Below, piece after piece: positions 6,915 through 15,854 of a stretch of 17,110 bases of DNA (positions are counted from its first letter, which is position 1; each line of letters opens with the position of its first letter). Under the pieces are notes generated by a model, which did no database searches, had not been told where the DNA came from, and saw only the letters and a program-made list of their open reading frames with translations. The DNA comes from Serpula lacrymans var. lacrymans S7.9 (Eukaryota > Basidiomycota > Agaricomycetes > Boletales > Serpulaceae), in assembly GCF_000218685.1 (NCBI RefSeq), contig NW_006763315.1, positions 1-17,110 of the forward strand, given 5' to 3'. The position numbers and the translations under genes were made by a program.

Positions 6915-6936
6915 GTCACTTGGGTGCCTTAGCTCC
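6893..6936 (+). promoter_or_regulatory. -1 ribosomal frameshift signal at the gag-pol junction
   Basis: The heptamer GGGAAAA (6893-6899) is in the correct register: the gag codons are GGA AAA. This is a classic X XXY YYZ slippery site. A six-base spacer (6900-6905) leads to a hairpin in which 6906-6915 pairs with 6927-6936. Nine of ten positions pair, with one G-T pair and one mismatch, around an 11-base loop. The gag stop at 6912-6914 lies in the stem. The pol frame is open from 6866 and has no suitable ATG near its start, so the shift is the most likely way to make Gag-Pol. A pseudoknot partner for the loop was not established. Confidence 0.8.
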
Positions 6937-9900
6937 TAGTAAAAATGAAGTAAACCACAACAAGGTGGCCCCTGCTCCGGGGTGTTGCACGAGCAATAAA
7001 GGAACGACGGGGATGGCTCCCCAATTTGTAAATAAATTTCTAAATTTGTTATCAGAAGTATGTACTTGTATGAAGAAATGTAATTGTAATATTTATGATA
7101 CTACCGCTGCACCGGCGTCTCCTTTGGAGCGTGGCCCCGGCGAGACAAACACTAGGGTGCTTGATTCTGGTAAAACAAAAATAGAAAAACATGTGTCATT
7201 TTCCCCTTCTATTTCTTCTTCTTCTTCTTCGGAGCCACCCTTTCCCGAAATCCCAAGGCGTGTGTTGATGCGCACGTATTTATTTCAAAAGGAGATCCGT
7301 TTAGACGTTGGCGTGGAAAACCTTGCCAGGGGCAAAGTACACTCAACGAGCGCGCTGCTTGATTCAGGCGCTAACGGAATCTTCATAGATCAGGTCTGGG
7401 CGGAGCAAATTGGACTCCCCCTTGTAAAATTAGAAATGTCTATTCCCGTCTATAACGTTGACGGTACGCTAAATGCAGGTGGCTGTATCACGCACAAATG
7501 TTCTTTTGTGGTCGAATACCAAGGACACAGAGAACGAGTCACTGCCGAAGCTACCCAACTAGGGAAAATTAATTTAATCTTAGGCTGGACCTGGCTATTT
7601 AAACACAATCCTGAGATCAACTGGCAGACAGGGGTTGTCACATTGTCACGTTGTCCCCAGGAATGTGTAAACTTGGGTAAACCAAATCATGCCCGTCACA
7701 ATGAGCGTCTCGAAAAGTTAAACGCTAGTCACGTTTATGAGCTCAGATCTTTGGAAAAGATCGACGATGACGATGATGAGGTAAAACCTGAAGAAGAGAT
7801 TAAGAGGCTGGTACCTCCCGAGTACCATGACTTCTGGAAAGTCTTTTCCAAACACAAATCAGAGCGCTTCCCAGAGGCTAAGTCTTGGGACCATGCTATA
7901 GATTTAAAGGAAGCCTTCAAACCAAGAAAAGGACATATGATACCGCTCTCTGCTCCTGAAAGAGACGAGGTATCTAGCTTCATAGATGAACAGCTTAGGA
8001 AGGGTTACATCAGACCTTCCAAAAGTCCTATGACGTCCCCGGTGTTCTTCATCCCTAAAAAGGATGGTAAAAAGCGCATGATTATGGACTATCGTTACGT
8101 GAATGAGCACACGGTTAAAAACGCGTATCCGTTACCTTTAATTAGTCAGCTAGTAGACAAATTGGCTGGTGCCAAAATCCTGACTAAGATGGATCTCAGA
8201 TGGGGGTACAACAATGTACGAATCAAAGAGGAAGATGCTTGGAAGGCCGCGTTCACGTGCCACCGAGGATCTTTCGAACCCCTTGTTATGTTCTTTGGGT
8301 TGACCAACTCACCGGCAACCTTCCAGAGCATGATGAACGAGATCTTTGCGGATATGAAAAACTGTGTCGTCATCTACATTGACGATTTATTAATATTTAC
8401 GAAGTCGGACGATGAGGCTGAACACGACAAGATCGTGCAAGAAGTCCTTCAACGCTTACAGGAACGGGACCTATTCGTCAAACCCGAAAAATGTAATTTT
8501 AAAGTGAAGGAAGTAGACTTCCTCGGTATGATCATAGGCCAGAACGGAATCAGGATGAACCCTGAGAAAGTTCAAGCTATCTTGGAGTGGCCAGAACCTA
8601 CTCGCGTCAAAGGAGTTAGGGCCTTCCTCGGCTTAGGCAATTTCTACCGAAGGTTTATAGAAGACTTCGCTAAAATCACGAGACCGTTGAACGATCTCAC
8701 AAAAAAGGACCTTGTTTGGCATTGGGGCGCCAAAGAACAGGAAGCTTTTGACAAGCTTAAACAGGCATTTACAACAGCGCCCATATTGACATTTCCAGAG
8801 TTAGACAAAGAGTTCCGGTTAGAAACCGACTCTTCTGACTTCGCCACTGGGGCTGTTTTATCGATCAAATGCCCTGACGATCTTTGGAGGCCTTGCGCCT
8901 ATTTATCGCATAGTTTGTCGCCTACAGAGCGCAACTATCAGATTTATGACAAGGAGATGCTGGCCATCATTAGAGCTTTAGAGCACTGGCGGCACTACTT
9001 AGAAGGTGCTAGGCACCAATTCGAAATTTGGACCGATCATAAGAACCTAGAGTACTTCATGACGGCCCGAGACCTAAACCGAAGACAGGCCCGCTACGCG
9101 GTGTACTTGTCAAGGTTTAATTATAAATTAATTCATAAGCCTGGAAGCTCAATGGGGAAAGCAGATGCTTTATCCAGAAGAGAGGATCATGCCAACGGCA
9201 TTGAAGATGACAACAAAGGTGTCACCCTGATAGATCAATCAAGGGTTGCCAATGTTAGAATTGGGCAGGATTCTGATCTTCTAGAAGTCTTCAGGAAAGA
9301 CATCTCCCCAGAGGAAAAGGCGCGCCTTGACGGCAATGAAAACTATTTATGGAAAGACGGGTTCTTTCATTTTAAAGACAAAATCTATGTGCCTGAATCC
9401 GTAAGGATCAAGACCATAGATAGACATCATGACACTCCAGTGGCTGGGCACCCTGGATGGCAACGAACAATGGAGTTGATCTCCAGAAACTACATGTGGC
9501 CTGGCATGGTCAAAGACGTACAGGAATACGTAAAATCCTGTTTAAGATGTGCCATGGCCAAGAATTCCCATCAACCGCCGGCCGGTAAACTCATGCCGAA
9601 CCCGATACCAGCTGGCCCCTGGCAGGATATATCGGTAGACTTCACAACGGATCTGCCCGAGTCAAATGGGTACGATTCAGTAATGGTGGTGGTAGACCGC
9701 TTCTCCAAAGAAGTGGTATTCATACCCACCAACAAAACCATCACCGCCGCAGGTACGGCAGACCTATTTAAAGATTTCGTATGGTCCATCCACGGGTTAC
9801 CAGAGACGGTGATTTCGGATCGAGGACCGCAATTTGCTAGCGAATTTACGAAAGAATTATGCCGGATGCTGGGCATCAAACCCAAATTATCAACGGCGTT

Positions 9901-10000
9901 CCATCCGCAGACCGATGGGCAAACAGAGAGACTCAACCAGGAGTTGAAGCAATATCTCCGTATATTTATTAACGACAGGCAGACGGATTGGGCCAAGTGA
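6899..10000 (+). CDS. pol: Pol polyprotein: protease, reverse transcriptase, RNase H, integrase (ends at in-frame TGA)
   Basis: This makes the enzymes for particle maturation, cDNA synthesis and integration. Counting residue 1 at 6920, the aspartic protease has DSGAN at 148-152. RT has the catalytic D425 (MDLRWGYNN) and YIDD at 486-489. RNase H has D637, E679 and D706 (TDHKNL, typical of Ty3/gypsy). Integrase has a zinc finger H837, H844, C874, C877 and the catalytic triad D907, D967, E1003 with the D-35-E spacing. All these catalytic residues are present. An acidic run lies at about residues 281-285 before RT. Expression should come from the -1 shift at 6893-6899, since there is no early ATG. 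The frame closes at TGA 9998-10000, just after the last catalytic residue, but the same frame carries the rest of Pol to 10786. Confidence 0.93.
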   Translation, partial: RIWGLGHLGALAPSKNEVNHNKVAPAPGCCTSNKGTTGMAPQFVNKFLNLLSEVCTCMKKCNCNIYDTTAAPASPLERGPGETNTRVLDSGKTKIEKHVSFSPSISSSSSSEPPFPEIPRRVLMRTYLFQKEIRLDVGVENLARGKVHSTSALLDSGANGIFIDQVWAEQIGLPLVKLEMSIPVYNVDGTLNAGGCITHKCSFVVEYQGHRERVTAEATQLGKINLILGWTWLFKHNPEINWQTGVVTLSRCPQECVNLGKPNHARHNERLEKLNASHVYELRSLEKIDDDDDEVKPEEEIKRLVPPEYHDFWKVFSKHKSERFPEAKSWDHAIDLKEAFKPRKGHMIPLSAPERDEVSSFIDEQLRKGYIRPSKSPMTSPVFFIPKKDGKKRMIMDYRYVNEHTVKNAYPLPLISQLVDKLAGAKILTKMDLRWGYNNVRIKEEDAWKAAFTCHRGSFEPLVMFFGLTNSPATFQSMMNEIFADMKNCVVIYIDDLLIFTKSDDEAEHDKIVQEVLQRLQERDLFVKPEKCNFKVKEVDFLGMIIGQNGIRMNPEKVQAILEWPEPTRVKGVRAFLGLGNFYRRFIEDFAKITRPLNDLTKKDLVWHWGAKEQEAFDKLKQAFTTAPILTFPELDKEFRLETDSSDFATGAVLSIKCPDDLWRPCAYLSHSLSPTERNYQIYDKEMLAIIRALEHWRHYLEGARHQFEIWTDHKNLEYFMTARDLNRRQARYAVYLSRFNYKLIHKPGSSMGKADALSRREDHANGIEDDNKGVTLIDQSRVANVRIGQDSDLLEVFRKDISPEEKARLDGNENYLWKDGFFHFKDKIYVPESVRIKTIDRHHDTPVAGHPGWQRTMELISRNYMWPGMVKDVQEYVKSCLRCAMAKNSHQPPAGKLMPNPIPAGPWQDISVDFTTDLPESNGYDSVMVVVDRFSKEVVFIPTNKTITAAGTADLFKDFVWSIHGLPETVISDRGPQFASEFTKELCRMLGIKPKLSTAFHPQTDGQTERLNQELKQYLRIFINDRQTDWAK
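9998..10000 (+). other. In-frame TGA inside pol, in TGA-CTA context
   Basis: Homology of the surrounding integrase sequence continues in the same frame on both sides, so this is a single stop and not a frameshift. Related elements usually have tryptophan here, so a G-to-A change from TGG is the simplest reading. The next codon is CTA, and TGA-CTA is a context known to favour readthrough in eukaryotes. Confidence 0.85.
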
Positions 10001-10786
10001 CTAAAGATAGCCCAGTTCTCTTATAATATCAAGCAGTCGTCGGCTACAGGCAAGGCACCATTTGAGGTTACTAGATCGTACCTCCCTAGAATGGGTGTAG
10101 AACCTGGCAAAAGCAAAAACGAGGCTGCTGGGAACATGGCAAAAGACATGAAGTCTGTCTTGGACGAAACGCGCAAGGCGCTATTTAGAACTGCAGAGCA
10201 GATGAAGGACAGGGCAGAGCGTAGACGCTCTAAGGCCCCTGACTACAAGGTCGGCAACCTGGTCTGGTTAGACACCGACCATTTAAAGTTAAAAGACCGG
10301 CAGTCTAGAAAACTGACCGAGAAATGGATTGGCCCTTACCGGATTAAGGAAGTCAAGCCTAACGCGGTAGAGCTGGAACTCCCAAAAAGAATGAGGGTGG
10401 TACCCACGGTAAACATTAGCCGTGTCAAACCCTACAAGGGACCGTTGCCAGGACAGCGCATAGACCGGCCCGGTCCGGTGATAGTCACCCAGGAAGGTGA
10501 AGAGGAGTTCGAAGTCGAACGAGTGGTTGATGCACGCTTGAAGCGTGGTAAATTAGAGTTCCTGGTCCTATGGAAGGGCTATGGAGACGAGGACAGAACG
10601 TGGGAACCAGAAACTCATCTGGAAAACTCCCGCGACGCTGTTCGCAAATTTTATTCTAAGAATCCCTCGGCTCCCAGGAAGCTTAGAGACATGGATTCAA
10701 AACTTTTTAATTCCCTTTTTCAACCTATGCCCGAAAATTTCACTACCACCTCCGGTATTTGGTCTCGCCTGGAAGTCGAGCCTTAG
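10001..10786 (+). CDS. pol: Pol C-terminal part: end of integrase, GPY/F domain and chromodomain
   Basis: This stretch continues the pol frame after the TGA at 9998 and ends at TAG 10784-10786. The first ATG is at 10091, but that is unlikely to be a true start. The GPY/F motif (WIGPYRIK) lies at residues 1136-1143 in the numbering from 6920. A chromodomain lies at about 1197-1245, with FEVERV, LVLWKGY and TWEP carrying the aromatic residues that in this family form a cage for methylated histone H3. Chromodomains of chromoviral integrases guide insertion to heterochromatin. Without readthrough or repair of the TGA this part would be lost from the integrase, which would then lack targeting and multimer contacts. 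The stop overlaps the polypurine tract. Confidence 0.9.
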   Translation, partial: LKIAQFSYNIKQSSATGKAPFEVTRSYLPRMGVEPGKSKNEAAGNMAKDMKSVLDETRKALFRTAEQMKDRAERRRSKAPDYKVGNLVWLDTDHLKLKDRQSRKLTEKWIGPYRIKEVKPNAVELELPKRMRVVPTVNISRVKPYKGPLPGQRIDRPGPVIVTQEGEEEFEVERVVDARLKRGKLEFLVLWKGYGDEDRTWEPETHLENSRDAVRKFYSKNPSAPRKLRDMDSKLFNSLFQPMPENFTTTSGIWSRLEVEP

Positions 10787-10797
10787 AAGGGGGGTAG
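10785..10797 (+). other. Polypurine tract of the chromovirus
   Basis: AGAAGGGGGGTAG directly precedes the 3' LTR and primes plus-strand synthesis. It overlaps the last two bases of the pol stop codon. Confidence 0.9.
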
Positions 10798-11188
10798 TGT
10801 TACGATAACACAATTTCCGGACATCTCCTTTCCATTTCATTCTCCGCTTTAACCTTATACCTTAATTGCCATGCGGCTTCTCCCTTTCTCGCGCCGCATT
10901 GCCTTCCTTTTATTTTTAGACTTAACTCTCTCACGCAGTGGAGCTGGCCATACGGGCTAGACCCTATGACATCATTCGGCCACTGCCTTCATCAACTGTA
11001 TAGTACATATGTACAAACAAACCTGTAGTAGTATATATACCCCAATAGATCAAGGAGACTCCTCAGCGAGTCCTCCTGTTGTATACCAACTAACTCACTG
11101 CAGCCCAAGGGGTACCCACTCCCCATCTTCCACCACCTTTATAGTGTGCTCCTGTGTGCGCCAGAGTAACTAACTCTTGGTTGTTACA
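10798..11188 (+). repeat. 3' LTR of the chromovirus
   Basis: It reads identical to 4921-5311 over 391 bp. The TATA box falls at 11032-11039 and the self-primer segment at 11065-11074. Confidence 0.97.
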
Positions 11189-11193
11189 GGTGG
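11189..11193. repeat. Target-site duplication GGTGG, right copy
   Basis: This matches 4916-4920. Confidence 0.9.
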
Positions 11194-11668
11194 TCCCTAG
11201 GACAGACCTGCAGCCTTTGTTTAGTTAGAGAAGGAACTTGGCAGTGCACAGAATGTTTGGGGAAACCAGAGTATTGCATGACATGCTGCAGGGATGCTCA
11301 CCAGAGGTTACCATTTCATAGAGTTGAGCAATAGGTGGGCACACATTTTGAACCTTCTTGGCTTGGTAATTCATCTGGGCTATACTGGGAAACCATTCCC
11401 GGGACGTGATAACAACTATAATCTAGCAGAGGATAACTCACTGGAGGGTAATTCCTGGGGGGATAGTACCCAGGTCAATTTTCCAGGTGCCCCATCAGAC
11501 AATGAGGAACGAGAATTATGGGAAGATGAAGAAGTACTCACAATGGGTGGTGTATGCAAAAGGACTTGCTCCACTGACATCAATGACAACACAGTGATGC
11601 TTCTGGTAGACAGATCCAGTGTGCATCATTTGCCTGTGACTTTTTACTGAGTGTCACCCTCAGTAATA
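11194..11668 (+). pseudogene. CxC2/KDZ-transposase-associated gene, fragment right of the retrotransposon
   Basis: The frame resumes exactly after the duplication. It shows the CxC2-type cysteine cluster: TCSLC, WQCTEC, then YCMTCC and the conserved LPFHRVEQ. The KDZ transposases that this domain accompanies are abundant in Agaricomycetes. Damage is visible. A TAG at 11332-11334 stands where the family normally has tryptophan. A frame change near 11350-11370 moves the conserved IHLGYTGKPFP segment to another frame. After an acidic stretch (about 11440-11550) the terminal MLLVDRSSVHHLPVTFY segment ends at a stop, with the expected C-H-P ending in yet another frame. The KDZ transposase domain itself does not follow; the sequence passes into AGTC repeats. 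The 118-codon ORF at 11294-11650 is a shifted piece of this gene, not a gene of its own. Confidence 0.8.
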
Positions 11669-11674
11669 ATGGTT

Positions 11675-11941
11675 AGTCACATACAGTCACATATAGTCCC
11701 ATATAGTCCAGCAGCAGTCCAACTTGCAAAAACTGTGACTAAAATCTGCAGGAAATAGTCAATTTTAGTCCAATAAAGTTGTGTTTCTCAGTCTAGGATA
11801 AGGGAGAACATAGTCCAACAAGAGTCCTACAAAGTCAAGCAAGAGTCCAACAAAGTCAAGTGATTCTGTAGTCCAGTGTAGTCTCAATTGCCGGTTGTTG
11901 CAAAAAATAGTTCAACTTAGTCACATTGCAGTCAAATAGTC
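11675..11941. repeat. Cluster of 18 AGTC words at roughly helical spacing
   Basis: I count 18 AGTC tetramers in 267 bp, where about one would be expected by chance. Many neighbouring ones are 10 or 11 bp apart, for example the first five and the run near 11810-11860. The commonest unit looks like AGTCCAACAA(G). It is a degenerate minisatellite or an array of binding sites. No gene covers it. Confidence 0.75.
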
Positions 11942-12238
11942 CCAATTATACAAAGTATATGTACATATAAAGCATACAAAAATGTAAGAAAGCATAAGGA
12001 AAGCACACAAAAAATTGTAGGAGAGCAACAAGAGAAAGCCTCTACTGCATAATGACCAAAAAAAAAACATGTTCATATTGTGCAAGCAGATTAAAATCTT
12101 GTCTTCAATCATTTCTTGACTGTGGGCGGATTTTTCTTCCCCTTCCGCTGTAATAGTAATACAAGTTAGTTGTGTAATGAGAAACACAAATGTGAGACTG
12201 ATATTAGATAAAAATGAATTAATTTCCCTTTTGGAGGG
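11942..12238. other. AT-rich spacer
   Basis: I see no gene, RNA or element here. It includes a 10-A run near 12058. The short minus-strand ORF across it has no recognisable feature. Confidence 0.5.
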
Positions 12239-13816
12239 CTATTTCTTGGGGGGTAAGGCCAGTATAGTTGTTACAAGATCTACAAAATCATATCAGATGG
12301 TTAGAGTGGTAAAAAAAATCAATCAATACCTTTCTTATTCCTCTGTTTTAAGTTGGAGACGGTGACCCCACTGGTCTTGATCCACTCAATCAACTCATTT
12401 TTCTTCAAGGTCTGTGAATTGAGCGTGAGTTAGTTTTTCACTGACAGATATAACACACTTACCTGGAATTCTGCACAACACTCTTCCTCGTTGGGTGAAT
12501 CAGAATCACCAGCTGTGACTTGTGAAATAGACAGGACAGAGGCAGCCACCGATGCAAGTACAGTGAGAGCTGAGACGGTGGAAATAGATGAGGGAGGTGC
12601 CATAGAGGCCGAAGTGGTGGATGAGATTATCAACACAGTCCAACAAAGAGTAGAAAACAAGGATAAATCAGACAAGGCCTTACCCTTAGATATTGGCTAT
12701 AGAATTATTGATCAGATAATGGATACTTTGAGAAAACCAAGTACTTACCCCTTTGGCCGTTTTCCAGGCTGCCCACAAAAGGTCGAGAATGTTGCTCAGA
12801 TACTTATCTGCAAGGAATGTCAAAGAATGAATCTTGTCCTGAAAGCATACATATCTTGCATTTTGACACGTCTTTACAGCTGCAGCAATTAGATGCCTAG
12901 CTGTCTTGCAGTTACCTATTGTATCCCAGGATGTCAGTAGAGCTGAAAAAGTCATAGATCCAGAGGTAAACTAATGGTGGCCCCAAGAGATACCGTGGTT
13001 GTCTTTGTCAAAGTCAGAGGGGTGTGGATCAGCATGCTCAATACGCTCAATAAATTTGAGCACAGGGGGGGAAGGGGGGCCCGGGGAGAAGTCAGGGGAT
13101 AACTCCATGGCATTGAGAAGATTAATGCCAGAGAAGAATGAGCTGAAATCACGAGAGATGATACCTAGAATGTTTCAGGCCTAAATTTGAATGAAAAAAA
13201 TGGAGAACAAATACCTTTCAAATTGGATATAGAGGAATTGACTTCTATTAATCCTATGTTATACCTTTTTGGCCTGATATCCGGAGCAACAGACAAAAAA
13301 GACGGAGGAGCCAGCGACTTTTGAACAGGCACTGGCAGCAGGTGGAGGCATTAATACCTGCGGATGAGAGTGATCCACTGCCATCCCAATGTCTGAGTGG
13401 GTGCCCTCTGAAACAACACTGGTCACAGGTTGTTGTTTCTTCGCCGTTTTCAAGACACTTGACCTTGCTTGACACCTCTTTTGAGGCTCTGTTGCCATTC
13501 CTGTTCCTGATAATATAGTAGTGAGATTGGTGTTTTCATTGTCACCACTAATATCCACCTTGTTAGCTAGCTTACTGGACTTCAACACCTGGCCAAGGAC
13601 GTGCTCGGCCTTCCAGTGGTTTGAGCACAGAGTTAGCAGCAGCTGCTGCTACTCTATCTCCGGGAGGATGGCCTTCCACTGAGTTGGATACGTGGATTGA
13701 TAATAGTTTCTTGACCGTTTCTGGGATCAGCACTTTGGCAGGGGTACCTGCTCAAGCTTGAATTGAGCGAGATGGGTGCTGGCTTTGATAGTGGACCATT
13801 CATTGGGAGTAACCAT
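12239..13816 (-). pseudogene. Broken multi-exon gene with a SAP-like C-terminus
   Basis: I infer this gene from coding texture and splice sites on the minus strand. It starts at ATG 13816 (MVTPNEWSTIKAS) and ends at TAG 12239-12241. Exons: 13816-13215, 13164-12749, 12696-12463, 12411-12330, 12279-12239. The four introns (13165-13214, 12697-12748, 12412-12462, 12280-12329) are 50, 52, 51 and 50 bp, begin GTA and end AG, and keep the phase. The second exon includes LNAMELSPDFSPGPPSPP and a helical region with conserved-looking tryptophans. The last two exons form a stretch resembling a SAP DNA-binding motif (LKKNELIEWIKTSGV, then NKKDLV). It resembles hypothetical proteins of Agaricomycetes, a recollection that I could not check. 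Breaks: TAG at 12971-12973 and frame changes near 13290, 13610 and 13730. Its function is unknown. Confidence 0.65.
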
Positions 13817-14710
13817 GGTGCCATCCGCATGTCAGATCACATGCTCCATTGCGGGTCAAGCAGAATTCTGAGCTGTTAACCCACCATCCTCGTCCTTCTT
13901 GCAGTTGTCAAAATGCCATAAGACTTCAACTGGGTATTTGTCAGGGCAGGGATGGGATTCTTGGGTGGATACAACAGATTTGCTTGCGAGATAATGGCTG
14001 CATGTGACGCAGAGTTGCTTGGATAAATTGTGGAGATGCCAGCACTAGAGGAGTAGATATGTTAGTCAACTGCATTGTATTGTATGGATTACTTATGCAG
14101 AACTGCTTTGTGAATTGAGGGCTGTTTGCAATCATGAGATTTCTTGCTGAAGATGGTGGTTTTCTTGTTGTAAGGGACCATTTTCTTCAGTCAGTTATTG
14201 CATATCGTCCTCATATCTCCAGATTTTTTTTCCTCCAACTCGCATTGCTGGTTGATGTGCACATGTTCCTTAGCAATTTGTTAATCTGCAAGTGATGTTC
14301 ATCTGGTTTCCTTGAGTTCCCCTGATAAATTGTTTAGGGCGTCTCAATTCTTCTAATGTTAATACCATTTTGTGTAGTGGTCATGCATTCAATTCTTTGA
14401 TCAGATTTTTGTCAATATCTTGTCCTCTCTTTTTGTGCATCCAGCTGTTCAAGATACCAATGAATCTTTCTTCCTTTTGGTCTCAAAGTCTGTCAGCAAC
14501 CCATGCGGCTGTCCATGATTCTTTATGATCCTTTGTTTCTAGGTTTTTATTAGAGGGGTGCCTGACCTCTTCGGAGCGTGTTGAAACATCAGTACCATTT
14601 GTGCTTCCCAATTGAGTCACCACATTTTGTGTGTTGTCTCCTCAGTTGCTGCACTTTTTATGGTTCTATCCCCTCTAGATACCTTGTGCACAGCAACTTT
14701 AGGAATATTT
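13817..14710. other. Region without a confident gene; degraded coding-like pieces on the minus strand
   Basis: Several short minus-strand frames have protein-like composition. One, near 14135-14200, is glutamine- and glutamate-rich like a coiled coil. Stops and frame changes break them all, and I recognise no family. They may be further downstream parts of the element whose gag lies at 14711-15566. Confidence 0.4.
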
Positions 14711-15566
14711 TCAGCCTGTTTCCCTTTCAGGTTTTCCTCTTTTATAGCTTCTTTCAATTTCAGATTTGCTGTATCTTTGGCTAATGTCATTTTCTTTTAA
14801 ACTAATACATGTTTCTGAGACAGCAAAATTTTCGATTGAAAGGGAAGCATATCTATTGTTTGTAGGCTCAGTCTGACAAGGAATGACAGCTGGCCTCTTT
14901 AAAAATCCTGTAAGAGTTCATCTCTCTCTTCTTTGTTCATTCCTTCAAGCATGGCCCTAAGGTTGAACCTTTGTTTTGCAGCTATGCTACCTCCTTCTTT
15001 ATGATCTCTGTGCCCTTTCTCTCCACATTTGAAGCATCTGCCCTCAGCCTGATACTTCACTTTATCTACTTCCATCCTTTTTCCAGCTCTACCGTAAGTG
15101 GTTCCGGATCTGTCTAATTTCTCTTCCACTGTCTCAGCCTTTTTCTCCGGAGTGTCTCCTTGTTGGTACCTGCTGTTGGGTCCCTGGTACCAGAACCAGA
15201 GCTGCCGCCGGCTATACCCTTCATCATTTTCTTGTTCTCTACTTGATCACGCCAGAGCTGATCATTCATCACTATTCTTGTCTTCCATTCCATATATGTT
15301 TTTGGGATGTTTCCCAAGTAAATGATTTGTTTTATCAATGGTCCATTGATATTGTTTCTGATCAATGTAATTAAGAATTGTTTGTGCCTTCTTATGTTGT
15401 ATCCTGCACATCTTTGTGTTGCTCCGAATTTAACAAAGTACTTTTGTGCTGTGAGAGTTCCTTGTTTGAAGTACATTATCTTGTACTTAGCTCTTTCAAA
15501 CACATCTTGGAAGTGCTCTTTGAGCATGGACTCAAAATGAGCCCAGCTTTCTATGGTGCACTCTGA
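14711..15566 (-). pseudogene. gag: Decayed gag of a second Ty3/gypsy-like family
   Basis: Reading leftward on the minus strand, 15566-15114 encodes a Gag capsid-like segment (SWAHFESMLKEHF, then MYFKQGTL). After a frame change near 15120-15160 in an A-rich run, a zinc-knuckle region follows with CFKCGEKGHRDH. Two cysteines and the histidine of CCHC are present, but the last cysteine is replaced by glutamate. The sequence then ends with the helix ERDELLQDF and a stop near 14899. In another frame it goes on with NNRYASLSIENFA to a TGA at 14711-14713. It differs clearly from the gag at 5847 and so comes from another family. No LTR or pol of it was recognised in the window. It is not functional. 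Confidence 0.7.
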
Positions 15567-15854
15567 CTAGAGGTCACCAACTTTGTACAGCAAAAATAGC
15601 ACCTGTAAAAATGGTTCATTTTCTTATTCCTCTGGTGAAAAGGCATGTATTAGGTGTAAGGAAACTTTCATCAGAGGGATTCCCAAGATTCTCAAAATTG
15701 GGCGAGATATAAATCTGTTAGAATATACTCTGACATACCAATACTCCATAGGATAATACCTCTGATTTGTAAGCCAGCCCAGTATGCAGCAGCTATTCTG
15801 TGTAAGATATCCATGGTTGCATGTCATGTTTAAGATCCTACATTGTATAATCTT
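15567..15854. other. Spacer without recognisable features
   Basis: I see no gene or element here. A short minus-strand ORF (15624-15869) overlaps the tRNA-like sequence and is not supported. Confidence 0.45.

Larger units (their letters stand above)
4921..11188 (+). mobile_element. Young chromovirus (Ty3/gypsy LTR retrotransposon), 6,268 bp
   Basis: The element consists of a 391-bp 5' LTR, a predicted self-priming site, a 530-bp leader, gag, pol in the -1 frame, a polypurine tract and a 391-bp 3' LTR. The LTRs read identical over their whole length and a GGTGG duplication flanks the element, so insertion was recent. The order protease, RT, RNase H, integrase, chromodomain defines the chromovirus branch of Ty3/gypsy. 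The self-priming arrangement recalls the Tf1/sushi group. One in-frame TGA near the end of the integrase catalytic region is the only defect that I see in the coding part, so this copy is probably non-autonomous unless the stop is read through. Related but diverged LTRs at 38-447 and 2319-4565 show that the family has been active here before. Confidence 0.95.

Noticed and set aside
11294..11650. 118-codon ORF as an independent gene
   Set aside because: It is a frame-shifted part of the CxC2 remnant; its conserved segment belongs to that domain.
12491..12892. 133-codon plus-strand ORF
   Set aside because: It lies antisense to exons and an intron of the minus-strand gene, whose splice sites and coding texture are better.
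12973..12996. Treating the stretch before the minus-strand TAG as a tiny intron to avoid the stop
   Set aside because: It would be about 23 bp, well below the 50-52 bp of the other introns in that gene.
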